Source: Chitinophagales bacterium (GTDB lineage: Bacteria; Bacteroidota; Bacteroidia; Chitinophagales; Chitinophagaceae). Taken from it: a DNA stretch of 64,000 nucleotides. Numbering within the stretch: the stretch's first letter is position 1; each line of letters opens with the position of its first letter. This document shows, piece by piece, positions 1-8,911 of this stretch. The notes under the pieces are model-generated. The model had not been told where the DNA came from and searched no databases. It was given only the letters and a program-made list of their open reading frames with translations. Both the position numbers and the translations under genes were made by a program. The stretch is taken from NCBI GenBank assembly GCA_017303835.1, contig JAFLBI010000001.1:2727968-2791967 (forward strand), read 5' to 3'.

Positions 1-1461
1 TACGAGAAGCTGAAAGAATTTCATGAGATTAAATCAATTCCAGCTCCTCAACACCTCGAACCTATTCTTCGACCTTACCAGATTAGTGGTTTTCAATGGT
101 TGAATTACTTACGCGAAGTAGAATGGGGCGGTATTCTGGCTGATGATATGGGTTTGGGTAAAACCGTTCAGGCCCTTGCTTTTTTACATCATTTAAAGCA
201 GCAAAACAAAACGCTGAAAGCATTGGTTGTTTGCCCCACAACACTGATGTTCAACTGGAGTAATGAAATTCGAAAATTCACGCCAGAGCTGCGCTTCTAT
301 GTGCATCATGGAGGTGCAAGAACCAAGGAAGACCTGCATCAAAATGAAGTGGATGTGATCATCACCACTTACGGCACACTGCGTAGTGATATCAAACATT
401 TTCTGGAAATGGATTTTGATTATGTAGTGCTGGATGAAAGTCAGGCCATCAAAAATCCATCCAGTAAAGTAGCAAAAGCGGCCTGCTTATTAAAAGCAAA
501 GAACCGTTTGTGCTTAAGTGGTACGCCATTACAGAATAATACCTTCGACATTTTTGCCCAGATGAATTTCCTTAACCCGGGTATGCTGGGTTCAATGGAA
601 TTCTTCAAGCAAGAATTTGCTGTACCTATTGATAAGTTTGGCGAGAAGGAACAGAAAGAACATTTGCGTAAACTCTTGTATCCATTCATTCTCAGAAGAA
701 CAAAAGAGCAAGTAGCGCAGGATTTACCTGAGAAGCAAGAAATGATTTTATTCTGCGAAATGGCGGAAGAACAGCGCAAGATTTATGATGCGTACAGAAA
801 TGATTATCGTGATCGCATCATGGGTGTGGTGGAAGATCAGGGAATACAGAAATCACAACTGACCATCTTGCAAGGCTTGATGAAGCTGAGACAGATATGC
901 GACAGCCCTGCCATTATGCGTGAACAGGACGGTGAAAAATATCCCAATGTCTCTGTGAAATTGGAAGAATTGGGTCGTGAAATCACTGAGAATATCAGTA
1001 ACCACAAAGCACTGGTGTTTTCTCAGTTCCTAGGTATGCTGGCATTGATTCGTGAGAAAATGAAAGAGCTGGGTGTTGACTATGAATATTTTGATGGTAG
1101 TACCACGGCTGCCGATAGAGAGAAAGCTATTAAACGTTTTCAGGAAGAAGATAATTGTCGGGTATTCCTCATCTCACTCAAAGCTGGTGGTGTGGGTTTG
1201 AACTTAACTGCGGCCGACTATGTATACATCGTTGATCCTTGGTGGAATCCGGCTGTAGAACAGCAGGCTATTGACAGAACCCATCGTATAGGTCAGACTA
1301 AAAACATCTTCGCCTACAGAATGATTTGTACGGATACAGTGGAGGATAAAATTCTGAAACTGCAGGAGCGTAAGCGCGCTTTGGCCAAAGACCTGATTAC
1401 GGATGATGAAGGATTTGTGAAGAGCCTGACTAAAGAGGATGTTGAGTATCTGTTTAGCTAA
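1..1461 (+). CDS. SNF2-family DEAD-like helicase, C-terminal part (5' truncated by window edge)
   Basis: The frame is open from base 1, so the N-terminus lies outside the window and the first visible residues are internal. Visible motifs are those of a Swi2/Snf2 ATPase. The Walker A region is ILADDMGLGKTVQ near codons 43-55. Next come a Walker B-like VVLDESQAIKN, the motif III-type LSGTPLQNN, and in the second RecA lobe LVFSQF, GGVGLNLTAADYV and the motif VI QAIDRTHRIGQ. The protein would use ATP hydrolysis to translocate on DNA or remodel nucleic-acid-protein complexes. Bacterial members often carry an N-terminal SWIM zinc domain, which cannot be judged here. The gene ends at a TAA at 1459-1461, and the next gene has its own promoter about 90 bases later. 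Confidence 0.93.
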   Translation, partial: YEKLKEFHEIKSIPAPQHLEPILRPYQISGFQWLNYLREVEWGGILADDMGLGKTVQALAFLHHLKQQNKTLKALVVCPTTLMFNWSNEIRKFTPELRFYVHHGGARTKEDLHQNEVDVIITTYGTLRSDIKHFLEMDFDYVVLDESQAIKNPSSKVAKAACLLKAKNRLCLSGTPLQNNTFDIFAQMNFLNPGMLGSMEFFKQEFAVPIDKFGEKEQKEHLRKLLYPFILRRTKEQVAQDLPEKQEMILFCEMAEEQRKIYDAYRNDYRDRIMGVVEDQGIQKSQLTILQGLMKLRQICDSPAIMREQDGEKYPNVSVKLEELGREITENISNHKALVFSQFLGMLALIREKMKELGVDYEYFDGSTTAADREKAIKRFQEEDNCRVFLISLKAGGVGLNLTAADYVYIVDPWWNPAVEQQAIDRTHRIGQTKNIFAYRMICTDTVEDKILKLQERKRALAKDLITDDEGFVKSLTKEDVEYLFS

Positions 1462-1549
1462 GAAAAGCATCTATCCCAGCTATTTGCCGCTCATCCAATC
1501 GGAGCTTGTTAAATTTAAACAAAAGGGTATACCAGGGGTCTTATCAAGG

Positions 1550-1557
1550 TAATTTTG
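1550..1557 (+). promoter_or_regulatory. Bacteroidota-type -7 element (TAATTTTG)
   Basis: TAATTTTG matches the Bacteroidota sigma-ABfr -7 consensus TAnnTTTG exactly. It lies 17 bases ahead of the ATG at 1575. It falls inside the longer open frame that begins with TTG at 1506, so it argues for the ATG as the true start. No clear -33 TTG was seen. Confidence 0.5.
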
Positions 1558-1574
1558 CCAACCGAAATGCCGTT

Positions 1575-4517
1575 ATGAGATCAATTATACTTTTTGTTAG
1601 TTTTTTCATTCTTAGTGCTTTTGCCGTTCAGGCACAAAAAACCAGTGGTTCTGTACAGGGCCGTATCACAGATACGCTGAATAAGCAATCGCTGAAAGAT
1701 GCATCTGTTACGGTGCTGAATAAAGCAGATTCTTCCTTGATCAAGTTTACATTGGCCAAAGCAGATGGCAGTTTTGAGATTGCTGACCTGCCTTTCGGCA
1801 CCCATTTATTACTTGTGAGTTTCCAGAGCTATGGTTCTGTGTATGAAACCTTTACTATCGATCGTAACAATCCTGATAAGCGTTTTACGACAATCTATCT
1901 GCAACCTGTTGCCAATCAGTTGGGTGATGTTGTAGTAAAAGCTTCACCAATTGTGGTGAAAAAGGACACGATTGATTTCAACGCGAATATGTTTAAGACC
2001 AAACCCAATGCCAATACAGAAGATTTGTTGAAAAAGCTGCCGGGTATGGAAGTTGACAGAGATGGTAATGTAAAAGCACAGGGACAAAATGTAACAAGGG
2101 TTCTGGTTGACGGTAAGCGTTTCTTTGGTGACGATCCCAAATTAGCAACACGTAACCTGCCAACAGATGTGATTGATCGTATTCAGGTAATTGATGCATT
2201 GAGCGATCAAGCAGCATTTTCCGGCTTTGATGATGGTAATCGTGAGAAGACAATCAATATCATCACCAAAAAAGACAGACGTAAGGGTTGGTTTGGTAAA
2301 GCTTCTATCGGTGCGGGTTCAGATGGACGTTATGAGAACAGTTTAAGTGTGAACAGATTCAACGGCAATCAACAAATTTCATTTATCGGTCAGGGTAACA
2401 ATACCAATAAGCAAAGCTTTTCTGTACAGGATATCCTCGGTTCTTTTGGTGGTGGTAATCTTGGTGGCGGCGGAAGAGGCGGTGCAGGTGGTGGCGCAGT
2501 TGCTATTGGTGGTTTGGGTGGTGGCGCTTTTCGTCAGGCAGGAAATTTTGTCAGCAACTTAGGTAATGGTGGTAATGGAATCATCGAAACATGGGCCGGT
2601 GGTTTAAACTATCGCGATGTGTGGAGCAAAAAGACGGAAGCTTACGGAAGCTATTTCTATAACAATACACAGGTAAATCGTGTGCAGGATAGAATTACGC
2701 AAAACGTATTAAGTGATACTGCTTCATTGTTCAATAATCAGAATAGTCTAACGAATAATCGTAACCAAAACCATCGTTTCAATTTTAATATTGAAACCAG
2801 GTTGGACTCATTTACATCAATCATCTTCCGTCCAAATGTTTCATTTCAGGAAAGTGAAAACAATGTAACTACGAACACACTTGGTACACGCAATAAACTC
2901 ACAAACGTAAACAACGCATCATACACCGGTAATAGTAAGAATAAGGGTATGAGTGGTGGTGGTGAATTATTGTTCAGACACCGTTTTAAAACTGCTGGCA
3001 GAAGCGTTAGTGTTAGTGCAAACCTCACTGCTTCCAGTAATGATGGTTCTGGAAGTTCTTATACAACGCAAATCATCTTCAGAGATCCGATGCCAGCCCG
3101 ATTCGATACATTGGATCAGCGTTTTACCAGTTATTCAGATAGTCGCAATTTCAGTACCAACGTGTCTTATACAGAGCCTATTGCTAAAGGGCAATTACTG
3201 GAGTTTAGCTATAATTATGGGAATAATGAGAGTAAGTCTGGCAGGGAAACCTTCCGTTTCAATAAAGCCAATGGCTTGTATGATATCAAGGATACTACAC
3301 AGACTAACTTATTCCGAAATACTTTTGAATCGCATCGTGCAGGTTTAAACTATCGCATTCAAAAGAATCAGCTCAACTTCAGTTTTGGTGGTGCAGTGCA
3401 GTGGGCATCTTTGACCAGCATCAATGATAGCCGCTCTACTACCATTAGTCAGAATGTGGTGAACTTCTTCCCTAACGCGAACTTGACTTGGAATAAGAAC
3501 AGAACCAAAAATCTTCGTATCAATTATCGGGGGGCTACCAATCAGCCTAATGCTAATCAGTTGCAGCCGGTGTTTGATTTAACTAACCCACTTAGTGTGA
3601 GTGGTGGTAATCCATCGCTTAAGCCTGAGTTCAGACATAATTTCAATATGTTCTGGTCTTCTTTTGATGTGATGAAGCAAACCAATTTCTTCACTTCATT
3701 GAATTTCAGCGCTACGCAGAATCGTATTGCAAATTCAACCATTGTGTATCTGCCCGGCACAGCTTTGCCTCCAGGTATTCCAACAGGTAGCGTACAGCCC
3801 GGTGCCATCATCAATATTCCGCTTAACCTTAATGGACAGTATAGCCTGAGTGGTTTTATGAATTTTGGTTTCCCATTGAAGAAGCCAAAGAGTAATCTGA
3901 ACTTTGGAACGAATGGTAGCTATAATCAAGATGTGAGTTTGATCAACAGCAAGAAAAACTATAACCGCAATCTGAATATCACACAAAGTATTACATGGGT
4001 GATGAATATCAAGGAGCGTTTTGATTTCAACCTCACCAGCCGTTCTTCTTTTAATGCCGTTCGTAACACGGTAAATAGTTCTCAAAACCAGAACTTCTTC
4101 ACCCAGAGTCTCGACTGGGATATGACCTGGTCGTCTAAATCAGGTTGGATGCTGATTAGTGATTTTACACTAACAGCGTATATGGGCAGAACAGATGGCT
4201 TCAATAGAACCATTCCCTTGTGGACACCTTCTATCGCGAAGCAAGTGTTTAAGAACAAGAGTGGTGAAGTGCGTTTGAGTGTGTTTGATATCCTGAATAA
4301 AAACGTATTTATCGATCGTACGGTGAGTGGCAATACCATCACCGATGTGCAAACTGTAGTACTGAAGCAATACTTCATGTTGAGCTTTACTTATAACCTT
4401 CGTCGCTTTGGAGCAGGGCAGGGTCCTGGTAACCCATTCATGAATATGATGCGTCAGGGAGGTGGAGGCAATATGATGATGATGCGCCCACCCGGCTCAG
4501 GAAGAGGTGGAAACTAA
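1575..4517 (+). CDS. TonB-dependent-receptor-like outer membrane beta-barrel protein
   Basis: The protein has 980 residues from ATG 1575. This start was preferred to TTG 1506 because a -7 element lies between them and a clean signal peptide (RSIILFVSFFILSAFAVQAQ) begins here. Order of parts: signal peptide, a carboxypeptidase-regulatory-like beta-sandwich (GSVQGRITDTLNKQSLKDAS), a plug-like segment (NTEDLLKKLPGMEVDRDG, VLVDGKRFFGDDPK), and a long barrel ending in an aromatic strand. Two unusual low-complexity parts are a glycine-rich loop around residues 310-350 and a Met/Gly-rich tail (FMNMMRQ, NMMMMRP). It probably sits in the outer membrane; any transported ligand is unknown. It is paralogous to the protein at 13212-16019, sharing NNTNxQxFSxxDIL and a GGNPSLKPE-like motif. 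Transcription likely ends at the terminator just downstream. Confidence 0.88.
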   Translation: MRSIILFVSFFILSAFAVQAQKTSGSVQGRITDTLNKQSLKDASVTVLNKADSSLIKFTLAKADGSFEIADLPFGTHLLLVSFQSYGSVYETFTIDRNNPDKRFTTIYLQPVANQLGDVVVKASPIVVKKDTIDFNANMFKTKPNANTEDLLKKLPGMEVDRDGNVKAQGQNVTRVLVDGKRFFGDDPKLATRNLPTDVIDRIQVIDALSDQAAFSGFDDGNREKTINIITKKDRRKGWFGKASIGAGSDGRYENSLSVNRFNGNQQISFIGQGNNTNKQSFSVQDILGSFGGGNLGGGGRGGAGGGAVAIGGLGGGAFRQAGNFVSNLGNGGNGIIETWAGGLNYRDVWSKKTEAYGSYFYNNTQVNRVQDRITQNVLSDTASLFNNQNSLTNNRNQNHRFNFNIETRLDSFTSIIFRPNVSFQESENNVTTNTLGTRNKLTNVNNASYTGNSKNKGMSGGGELLFRHRFKTAGRSVSVSANLTASSNDGSGSSYTTQIIFRDPMPARFDTLDQRFTSYSDSRNFSTNVSYTEPIAKGQLLEFSYNYGNNESKSGRETFRFNKANGLYDIKDTTQTNLFRNTFESHRAGLNYRIQKNQLNFSFGGAVQWASLTSINDSRSTTISQNVVNFFPNANLTWNKNRTKNLRINYRGATNQPNANQLQPVFDLTNPLSVSGGNPSLKPEFRHNFNMFWSSFDVMKQTNFFTSLNFSATQNRIANSTIVYLPGTALPPGIPTGSVQPGAIINIPLNLNGQYSLSGFMNFGFPLKKPKSNLNFGTNGSYNQDVSLINSKKNYNRNLNITQSITWVMNIKERFDFNLTSRSSFNAVRNTVNSSQNQNFFTQSLDWDMTWSSKSGWMLISDFTLTAYMGRTDGFNRTIPLWTPSIAKQVFKNKSGEVRLSVFDILNKNVFIDRTVSGNTITDVQTVVLKQYFMLSFTYNLRRFGAGQGPGNPFMNMMRQGGGGNMMMMRPPGSGRGGN

Positions 4518-4527
4518 CAAGTGTAAG

Positions 4528-4559
4528 TCCCTGCAATGATTGCAGGGATTTTTATTTTA
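4528..4559 (+). terminator. Rho-independent terminator
   Basis: A perfect 9-bp stem (4528-4536 with 4540-4548, TCCCTGCAA / TTGCAGGGA) has a TGA loop and is followed by TTTTTATTTT. It sits 11 bases after the stop of the barrel-protein gene and separates it from the arginine operon leader. Confidence 0.9.
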
Positions 4560-4602
4560 ACCGCTTAAGGAAATTTTAGGCCATCGTTCATGAAAACTAT
4601 GC

Positions 4603-4610
4603 TACTTTTA
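4603..4610 (+). promoter_or_regulatory. Possible -7 element for the arginine operon (TACTTTTA)
   Basis: TACTTTTA differs from the TAnnTTTG consensus only at the last base. It lies after the upstream terminator and before the leader peptide, so it is the best-placed promoter candidate. It would give a 5' leader of roughly 200 bases before the GNAT gene. No good -33 element is visible. Confidence 0.35.
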
Positions 4611-4675
4611 CGCCCTCATTTGAAAAAGTGATCAAAGTATCCTCACATATCGAAACGTTTGAGTCTGTCTTCTCT

Positions 4676-4723
4676 ATGGAAGCAGCATTCAATTTTTTAC
4701 CGAGACCCCGACGTGGTTGCTGA
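4676..4723 (+). CDS. Putative arginine-operon leader peptide (15 aa, MEAAFNFLPRPRRGC)
   Basis: This very short ATG-to-TGA frame codes for MEAAFNFLPRPRRGC. Three arginine codons (AGA 4703, CGA 4709, CGT 4712) lie within the last seven codons, right before mutually exclusive hairpins and 108 bases ahead of the first gene of the arginine operon. Known attenuators of amino acid operons use a leader peptide rich in the regulated amino acid, so that ribosome stalling chooses between RNA folds. Here the position, the R-P-R-R run and the downstream palindromes fit that model. The sequence shows the frame and codons directly; translation and regulation are inference. Three arginines in 15 codons is modest, so chance remains possible. 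Confidence 0.6.
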   Translation: MEAAFNFLPRPRRGC

Positions 4724-4814
4724 TAGGACGAGCAACTGGCACTTGCCCCTATCAGTGAAAACTCTCCGCTTCTTCTTCACACCCGCAGGGTGTTTTGCCA
4801 AAGCCTTTTTCACT
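4716..4814 (+). promoter_or_regulatory. Candidate arginine attenuator: alternative hairpins in the 5' leader
   Basis: Four pairings can be read. (A) GTTGCT 4716-4721 with AGCAAC 4731-4736, overlapping the leader stop. (B) CTGATAGG 4720-4727 with CCTATCAG 4748-4755, extended inside by GCAA/TTGC; it shares bases with A, so the two exclude each other. (C) A GC-rich hairpin, ACACCC 4779-4784 with GGGTGT 4788-4793, followed by only four T. (D) AGTGAAAA 4754-4761 with TTTTCACT 4807-4814, enclosing C and overlapping B by two bases. C is the best terminator candidate but its T-tract is short, and no clean antiterminator complementary to C was found. Confidence 0.5.
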
Positions 4815-4830
4815 CTTTAATTGATCTAAG

Positions 4831-5538
4831 TTGGAATCTGCAGATATCATTATTCGTGTGGCTACACACCTGGATACGCATTATGCTGTAAGGATTACAG
4901 ATGAAATGGCTGCTTCAGCCAAAGCCCGTGGTACAGGTATTGCCAAGCGTACACCAGAATATGTGGCGGAAAAGATTCTGGAAGGCAAGGCCGTTATTGC
5001 TGTTACTAAAACCGGTGAATGGGTTGGTTTCTGCTATATAGAAACATGGAGCCACGGTGAGTATGTTGCAAATAGCGGCTTAATTGTTGCGCCTGAGTAT
5101 CGCAAAAGCGGTATGGCCAAAGCCATTAAGAAGAAAATCTTTGAACTGAGCCGCGAGAAATACCCCAACGCTAAATTGTTTGGATTAACAACCGGACTTG
5201 CTGTGATGAAAATCAACAGCGAATTGGGTTATGAACCGGTGACCTATTCTGAGTTAACACAAGATGAAGCTTTTTGGGCAGGGTGCAAGAGTTGCGTGAA
5301 TTATGATATTTTGATGAGCAAAGAGCGTAAGAACTGCATGTGTACAGCTATGCTCTATGATCCCAAAGATCATTATGAGCCTGAGGAAACCAAGCAATAC
5401 TTTGAAAAGAAGAAAAAGGTTTTTGAACGTTTGTTACATGCTAAGCAAGTGAAATTGCTTAAGAATTTGCTGAAGCGTGATAAGTCAGAAGGTGGCGGTG
5501 GCTCTAAAACCTTCCTGAGAAGTTTGTTTCATTTATAA
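4831..5538 (+). CDS. GNAT-family N-acyltransferase, candidate N-acylglutamate synthase
   Basis: The protein has 235 residues. The start is TTG at 4831: an in-frame stop lies just upstream at 4822-4824, and the next ATG would cut off the first strand of the fold. The GNAT acyl-CoA-binding motif is visible at residues 87-99 (VAPEYRKSGMAKA). Four cysteines (C152, C155, C169, C171) form a CxxC/CxC cluster that could bind a metal, which is unusual for this fold. A basic C-terminal tail follows. It is the first gene of the arginine operon, 16 bases before argG. The operon has no argA or argJ, so this enzyme is the natural candidate to acylate glutamate with acetyl- or succinyl-CoA. Related GNAT proteins have been proposed for this step in Bacteroides. 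The donor is undetermined. Confidence 0.75.
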   Translation: MESADIIIRVATHLDTHYAVRITDEMAASAKARGTGIAKRTPEYVAEKILEGKAVIAVTKTGEWVGFCYIETWSHGEYVANSGLIVAPEYRKSGMAKAIKKKIFELSREKYPNAKLFGLTTGLAVMKINSELGYEPVTYSELTQDEAFWAGCKSCVNYDILMSKERKNCMCTAMLYDPKDHYEPEETKQYFEKKKKVFERLLHAKQVKLLKNLLKRDKSEGGGGSKTFLRSLFHL

Positions 5539-5554
5539 TCCTTAAACATCCAAT

Positions 5555-6754
5555 ATGAGCAAGAAAGTTGTTTTGGGTTTCAGTGGCGGACTGGATACCT
5601 CTTACTGCGTGAAATACCTGTCTGAAGAGAAGGGCTATGAAGTGCATAGCATCATTGTAAATACTGGTGGTTTTTCTGCTGCTGAACTGGAAGAAATTGA
5701 AAAGCATGCGTATAAGCTGGGTGTAAAAACCCATGTGGCGATTGATGCAGTACAAGGTTATTACGATAGCATTATTAAATACCTCATTTACGGAAACGTA
5801 CTAAAGAATAATACATATCCGCTAAGTGTAAGTGCTGAGCGTTTGAGTCAGGCCCTGCATATTGCGGAACATGCAAAAAAGCTGAATGCAGATGCAGTAG
5901 CTCATGGCAGTACCGGTGCCGGTAATGATCAGGTGCGTTTTGATATGGTGTTTCATATCATGATTCCCGGCGTTGAGATTATTACACCCATTCGAGATCT
6001 GAAATTGAGTCGCGAAGAAGAGATTGCTTACCTGCAATCAAAAGGTGTGGAGATGAATTTTGCAAAAGCTGCTTACTCTATTAATAAAGGCCTTTGGGGT
6101 ACCAGTGTGGGCGGTAGAGAAACATTGAACAGCAAAGGCATGTTACCTGAAACTGCCTGGCCTACACAGCTTACTGCTACAGCAGATGCGGAAGTAGTGC
6201 TGCATTTTCAAAAAGGAGAATTGGTAGCTGTGAATGACGAATGTTTTGATCACCCTAGCAAAGCCATTCAATATTTGCAAACCATTGCTGGTACTTATGC
6301 GATCGGTAGAGATATCCATGTAGGCGATACGATTATTGGCATCAAAGGTCGCGTTGGTTTTGAAGCCGCAGCGCCCATGGTGATTCTGAAAGCACACCAT
6401 GCACTTGAAAAACATGTGTTAACCAAGTGGCAATTGCAATGGAAAGACCAGTTGGCTTCATTTTATGGTAATTGGTTGCACGAAGGTCAGATACAGGATC
6501 CTGTGATGCGTGACATTGAAGCTTTCTTGGAAAGTTCTCAGCAGCAGGTTACTGGAAAAGTGTTTGTACAGTTGATGCCTTACCGCTTCCAGATCATTGG
6601 TATTGAAAGCAAATTTGATTTGATGAGCAGCAAGTTTGGAAAGTACGGTGAGATGAATAACGGTTGGAGTGGCGATGATGTGAGAGGCTTCAGCAAAATC
6701 TTCGGTAATCAAACAGCAATCTATCATCAGGTAAAATCTGCAGCTAATGATTAA
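5555..6754 (+). CDS. argG: Argininosuccinate synthase
   Basis: The 399-residue protein has the usual family length. It joins citrulline and aspartate using ATP, giving argininosuccinate, AMP and pyrophosphate in the cytoplasm. The ATP-pyrophosphatase P-loop SGGLDTS is at residues 10-16. Further conserved stretches include the GSTGAGNDQVRFD region and the SVGGRETLNSKGMLPE region. It is the second gene of the arginine operon and overlaps argC by 8 bases, so translation of the two is probably coupled. Its place near the front, ahead of genes for earlier steps, shows that gene order does not follow pathway order. Confidence 0.97.
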   Translation: MSKKVVLGFSGGLDTSYCVKYLSEEKGYEVHSIIVNTGGFSAAELEEIEKHAYKLGVKTHVAIDAVQGYYDSIIKYLIYGNVLKNNTYPLSVSAERLSQALHIAEHAKKLNADAVAHGSTGAGNDQVRFDMVFHIMIPGVEIITPIRDLKLSREEEIAYLQSKGVEMNFAKAAYSINKGLWGTSVGGRETLNSKGMLPETAWPTQLTATADAEVVLHFQKGELVAVNDECFDHPSKAIQYLQTIAGTYAIGRDIHVGDTIIGIKGRVGFEAAAPMVILKAHHALEKHVLTKWQLQWKDQLASFYGNWLHEGQIQDPVMRDIEAFLESSQQQVTGKVFVQLMPYRFQIIGIESKFDLMSSKFGKYGEMNNGWSGDDVRGFSKIFGNQTAIYHQVKSAAND

Positions 6755-7727
6755 AGCAGGTATCATCGGTGGAGCCGGATATACCGGCGGTGAACTCATC
6801 AGAATTCTGTTGGGTCATCCGGAAGTGGAGATTGCTTTTGTACACAGCAGAAGCAATGCAGGTAAGCCCTTACATACAGTACATGCCGACTTAATTGGCG
6901 AAACGGACTTACTTTTTGCAGATTCAATCAGTCAGGGTATTGATGTGTTATTTCTTTGTCTTGGTCATGGTGAATCGAAAAAGTTTCTTACAGAAAATAC
7001 TATTGATGCGCGTATTCGTGTGATTGATCTGGCCAACGATTTTCGTTTAGCCGAAAATGCACAGTTGGGCGAGCGACAATTTGTGTACGGACTTCCTGAA
7101 TTGAACAGAGAGGCTATTCGGGCAGCAAAAAATATTGCCAACCCGGGTTGTTTTGCAACAGCCATTCAGTTGGGCTTATTACCATTGGCACAAGCAGGCT
7201 TACTTAAGGAAGCTTATGTAACAGGTATTACAGGTTCTACAGGTGCGGGACAATCACTCAGTGCCACTAGTCATTTTAGCTGGCGTACCAACAATATTCA
7301 AGCATACAAAACCTTGACGCATCAGCACCTGGGGGAGATTGTGCAAAGCTTACAGCAATTATCCACGCAGCCACTTGTGGAAGCACCTGTGCACTTTGTG
7401 CCCTGGCGTGGTGATTTTGCTAGAGGAATTTTCGCCAGTGCTACAGTAGATACAGGGGAATCGCTGAAAAACTTGTATCAGTTGTATCGCGACTATTATC
7501 AGTCGCATCCATTCACAGTAGTTACAGATCAGGCAGTTTTCCTGAAGCAGGCTTTGAACACCAACAAGTGTGTGATTCAATTAGAAAAATCAGGCAATAA
7601 GCTGGTCGTACATTCCGTGATTGATAACCTCATCAAAGGCGCGTCGGGCCAGGCAGTACAAAACATGAACCTGCTCTTTGGTTTGGAAGAAACAACAGGT
7701 TTGCACTTAAAATCAATTGGCTTTTAA
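6747..7727 (+). CDS. argC: N-acetyl-gamma-glutamyl-phosphate reductase
   Basis: The 326-residue protein reduces N-acyl-glutamyl phosphate to the semialdehyde with NADPH, the third step of arginine synthesis. A Rossmann glycine motif GGAGYTGGE lies at residues 8-16, and the catalytic cysteine is C135 in NPGCFATA. The start ATG lies inside the last codons of argG (8-base overlap). It could act on acetylated or succinylated substrate, depending on the acyl group used by this operon. Length and motifs are normal for the family, and no defects are visible. Confidence 0.96.
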   Translation: MIKAGIIGGAGYTGGELIRILLGHPEVEIAFVHSRSNAGKPLHTVHADLIGETDLLFADSISQGIDVLFLCLGHGESKKFLTENTIDARIRVIDLANDFRLAENAQLGERQFVYGLPELNREAIRAAKNIANPGCFATAIQLGLLPLAQAGLLKEAYVTGITGSTGAGQSLSATSHFSWRTNNIQAYKTLTHQHLGEIVQSLQQLSTQPLVEAPVHFVPWRGDFARGIFASATVDTGESLKNLYQLYRDYYQSHPFTVVTDQAVFLKQALNTNKCVIQLEKSGNKLVVHSVIDNLIKGASGQAVQNMNLLFGLEETTGLHLKSIGF

Positions 7728-7763
7728 AAACATCATCAACCATTCTCATCCCCAAATTCGCTC

Positions 7764-8909
7764 ATGAAACTTTTCGACGTTTATCCCATCAATGATATTA
7801 CCATCACCAAGGCACAGGGCAGTTATGTTTGGGACAATGATGGTGTGCAATACCTCGATATGTATGGTGGCCATGCGGTTATCAGCATTGGTCATACTCA
7901 CCCACATTGGGTAAAGCGCATTGAAGATCAGTTAGCGCAGATCGCTTTCTATTCTAATTCTATCCGTATTCCTATTCAGCAGCAACTAGCTGATAAGCTG
8001 GGACAGCTGAGTGGTAAAACCGATTATCAACTCTTTCTCTGCAACAGTGGCGCAGAAGCCAATGAGAATGCCTTAAAGCTGGCGTCATTTCATACAGGAA
8101 GAAAGAAAGTAATTGCTTTCAGCAAAGCTTTTCATGGCAGAACTTCTTTGGCTGTTGCAGTAACTGACAATAAAAATTATGTAGCACCGGTTAACGAAAC
8201 TGATAATGTGATTTTTCTGCCATTCAATGACCAAGTTGCATTGAAAGCTTGCTTTGAAGCCAATGGAAAAGAAATTGCCGCAGTCATTATTGAAGGTATA
8301 CAAGGTGTAGGCGGTATCAATGTTGCGGATGATGATTTTCTGCGCTTGATTCGCTCACTGTGCGATCAGTACGGCGCAGTCTATATCGCAGACAGTGTGC
8401 AGTGTGGTTATGGCAGAAGCGGTCTATTCTTCGCACACGATTATGCAGGTGTCAACGCAGACATCTATACCATGGCCAAGGGTATGGGTAATGGATTTCC
8501 TGTTGCAGGCATCCTTATTGCGCCACATATCCAGCCTAAGCATTTCATGTTGGGTACTACTTTTGGAGGCAATCATCTGGCATGTGCTGCAGCATTAGCG
8601 GTATTGGAAGTGATGGAACAAGAGAATCTGATTGAGATGGCCAAACAGCGTGGCATGTACCTGATGAATAAACTAAAAGCGATTGATGGCTTACAGCATG
8701 TACGTGGCCGCGGTCTCATGATTGGTTTTGATGTACCAGAACAGTTAAAAGACTTGAAAAAGCAGTTGCTCTTCTCACATAAAGTATTTACAGGTGAAGC
8801 TAAACCTAATGTGATACGCTTATTGCCCTCACTGGCATTGAGCAGAAAGCAAGCGGATGAGTTCTTAGAGGCCTTGCATGATTCCATCAACGACTTAACC
8901 CAAGCATAG
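7764..8909 (+). CDS. argD: Acetylornithine (or succinylornithine) aminotransferase
   Basis: The 381-residue class III PLP-dependent aminotransferase transfers an amino group from glutamate to N-acyl-glutamate semialdehyde. Visible motifs are SGAEANE at residues 95-101, the PLP-contacting aspartate D210 in IADSVQCGYGR, and the Schiff-base lysine K239 in TMAKGMGNGFP. The usual glutamate after the aspartate is serine here (DSVQ instead of DEVQ), a small departure. The gene follows argC after 36 bases and precedes argF' by 2 bases. Related class III enzymes act on 4-aminobutyrate or ornithine, but the operon context strongly favours arginine synthesis. Confidence 0.93.
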   Translation: MKLFDVYPINDITITKAQGSYVWDNDGVQYLDMYGGHAVISIGHTHPHWVKRIEDQLAQIAFYSNSIRIPIQQQLADKLGQLSGKTDYQLFLCNSGAEANENALKLASFHTGRKKVIAFSKAFHGRTSLAVAVTDNKNYVAPVNETDNVIFLPFNDQVALKACFEANGKEIAAVIIEGIQGVGGINVADDDFLRLIRSLCDQYGAVYIADSVQCGYGRSGLFFAHDYAGVNADIYTMAKGMGNGFPVAGILIAPHIQPKHFMLGTTFGGNHLACAAALAVLEVMEQENLIEMAKQRGMYLMNKLKAIDGLQHVRGRGLMIGFDVPEQLKDLKKQLLFSHKVFTGEAKPNVIRLLPSLALSRKQADEFLEALHDSINDLTQA

Positions 8910-8911
8910 AC

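Noticed and set aside
1506..1574. Upstream TTG start for the first barrel protein
   Set aside because: An exact -7 element (1550-1557) lies inside it, and the signal peptide begins at the ATG at 1575.
4590..4631. Short frame MKTMLLLRPHLKK ahead of the leader peptide
   Set aside because: It overlaps the likely -7 element and has one arginine codon only, so the frame at 4676 is the better leader candidate.
4632..4830. T-box or metabolite riboswitch ahead of the arginine operon
   Set aside because: T-boxes are not expected in Bacteroidota, and no conserved T-box or known aptamer sequence was recognised.
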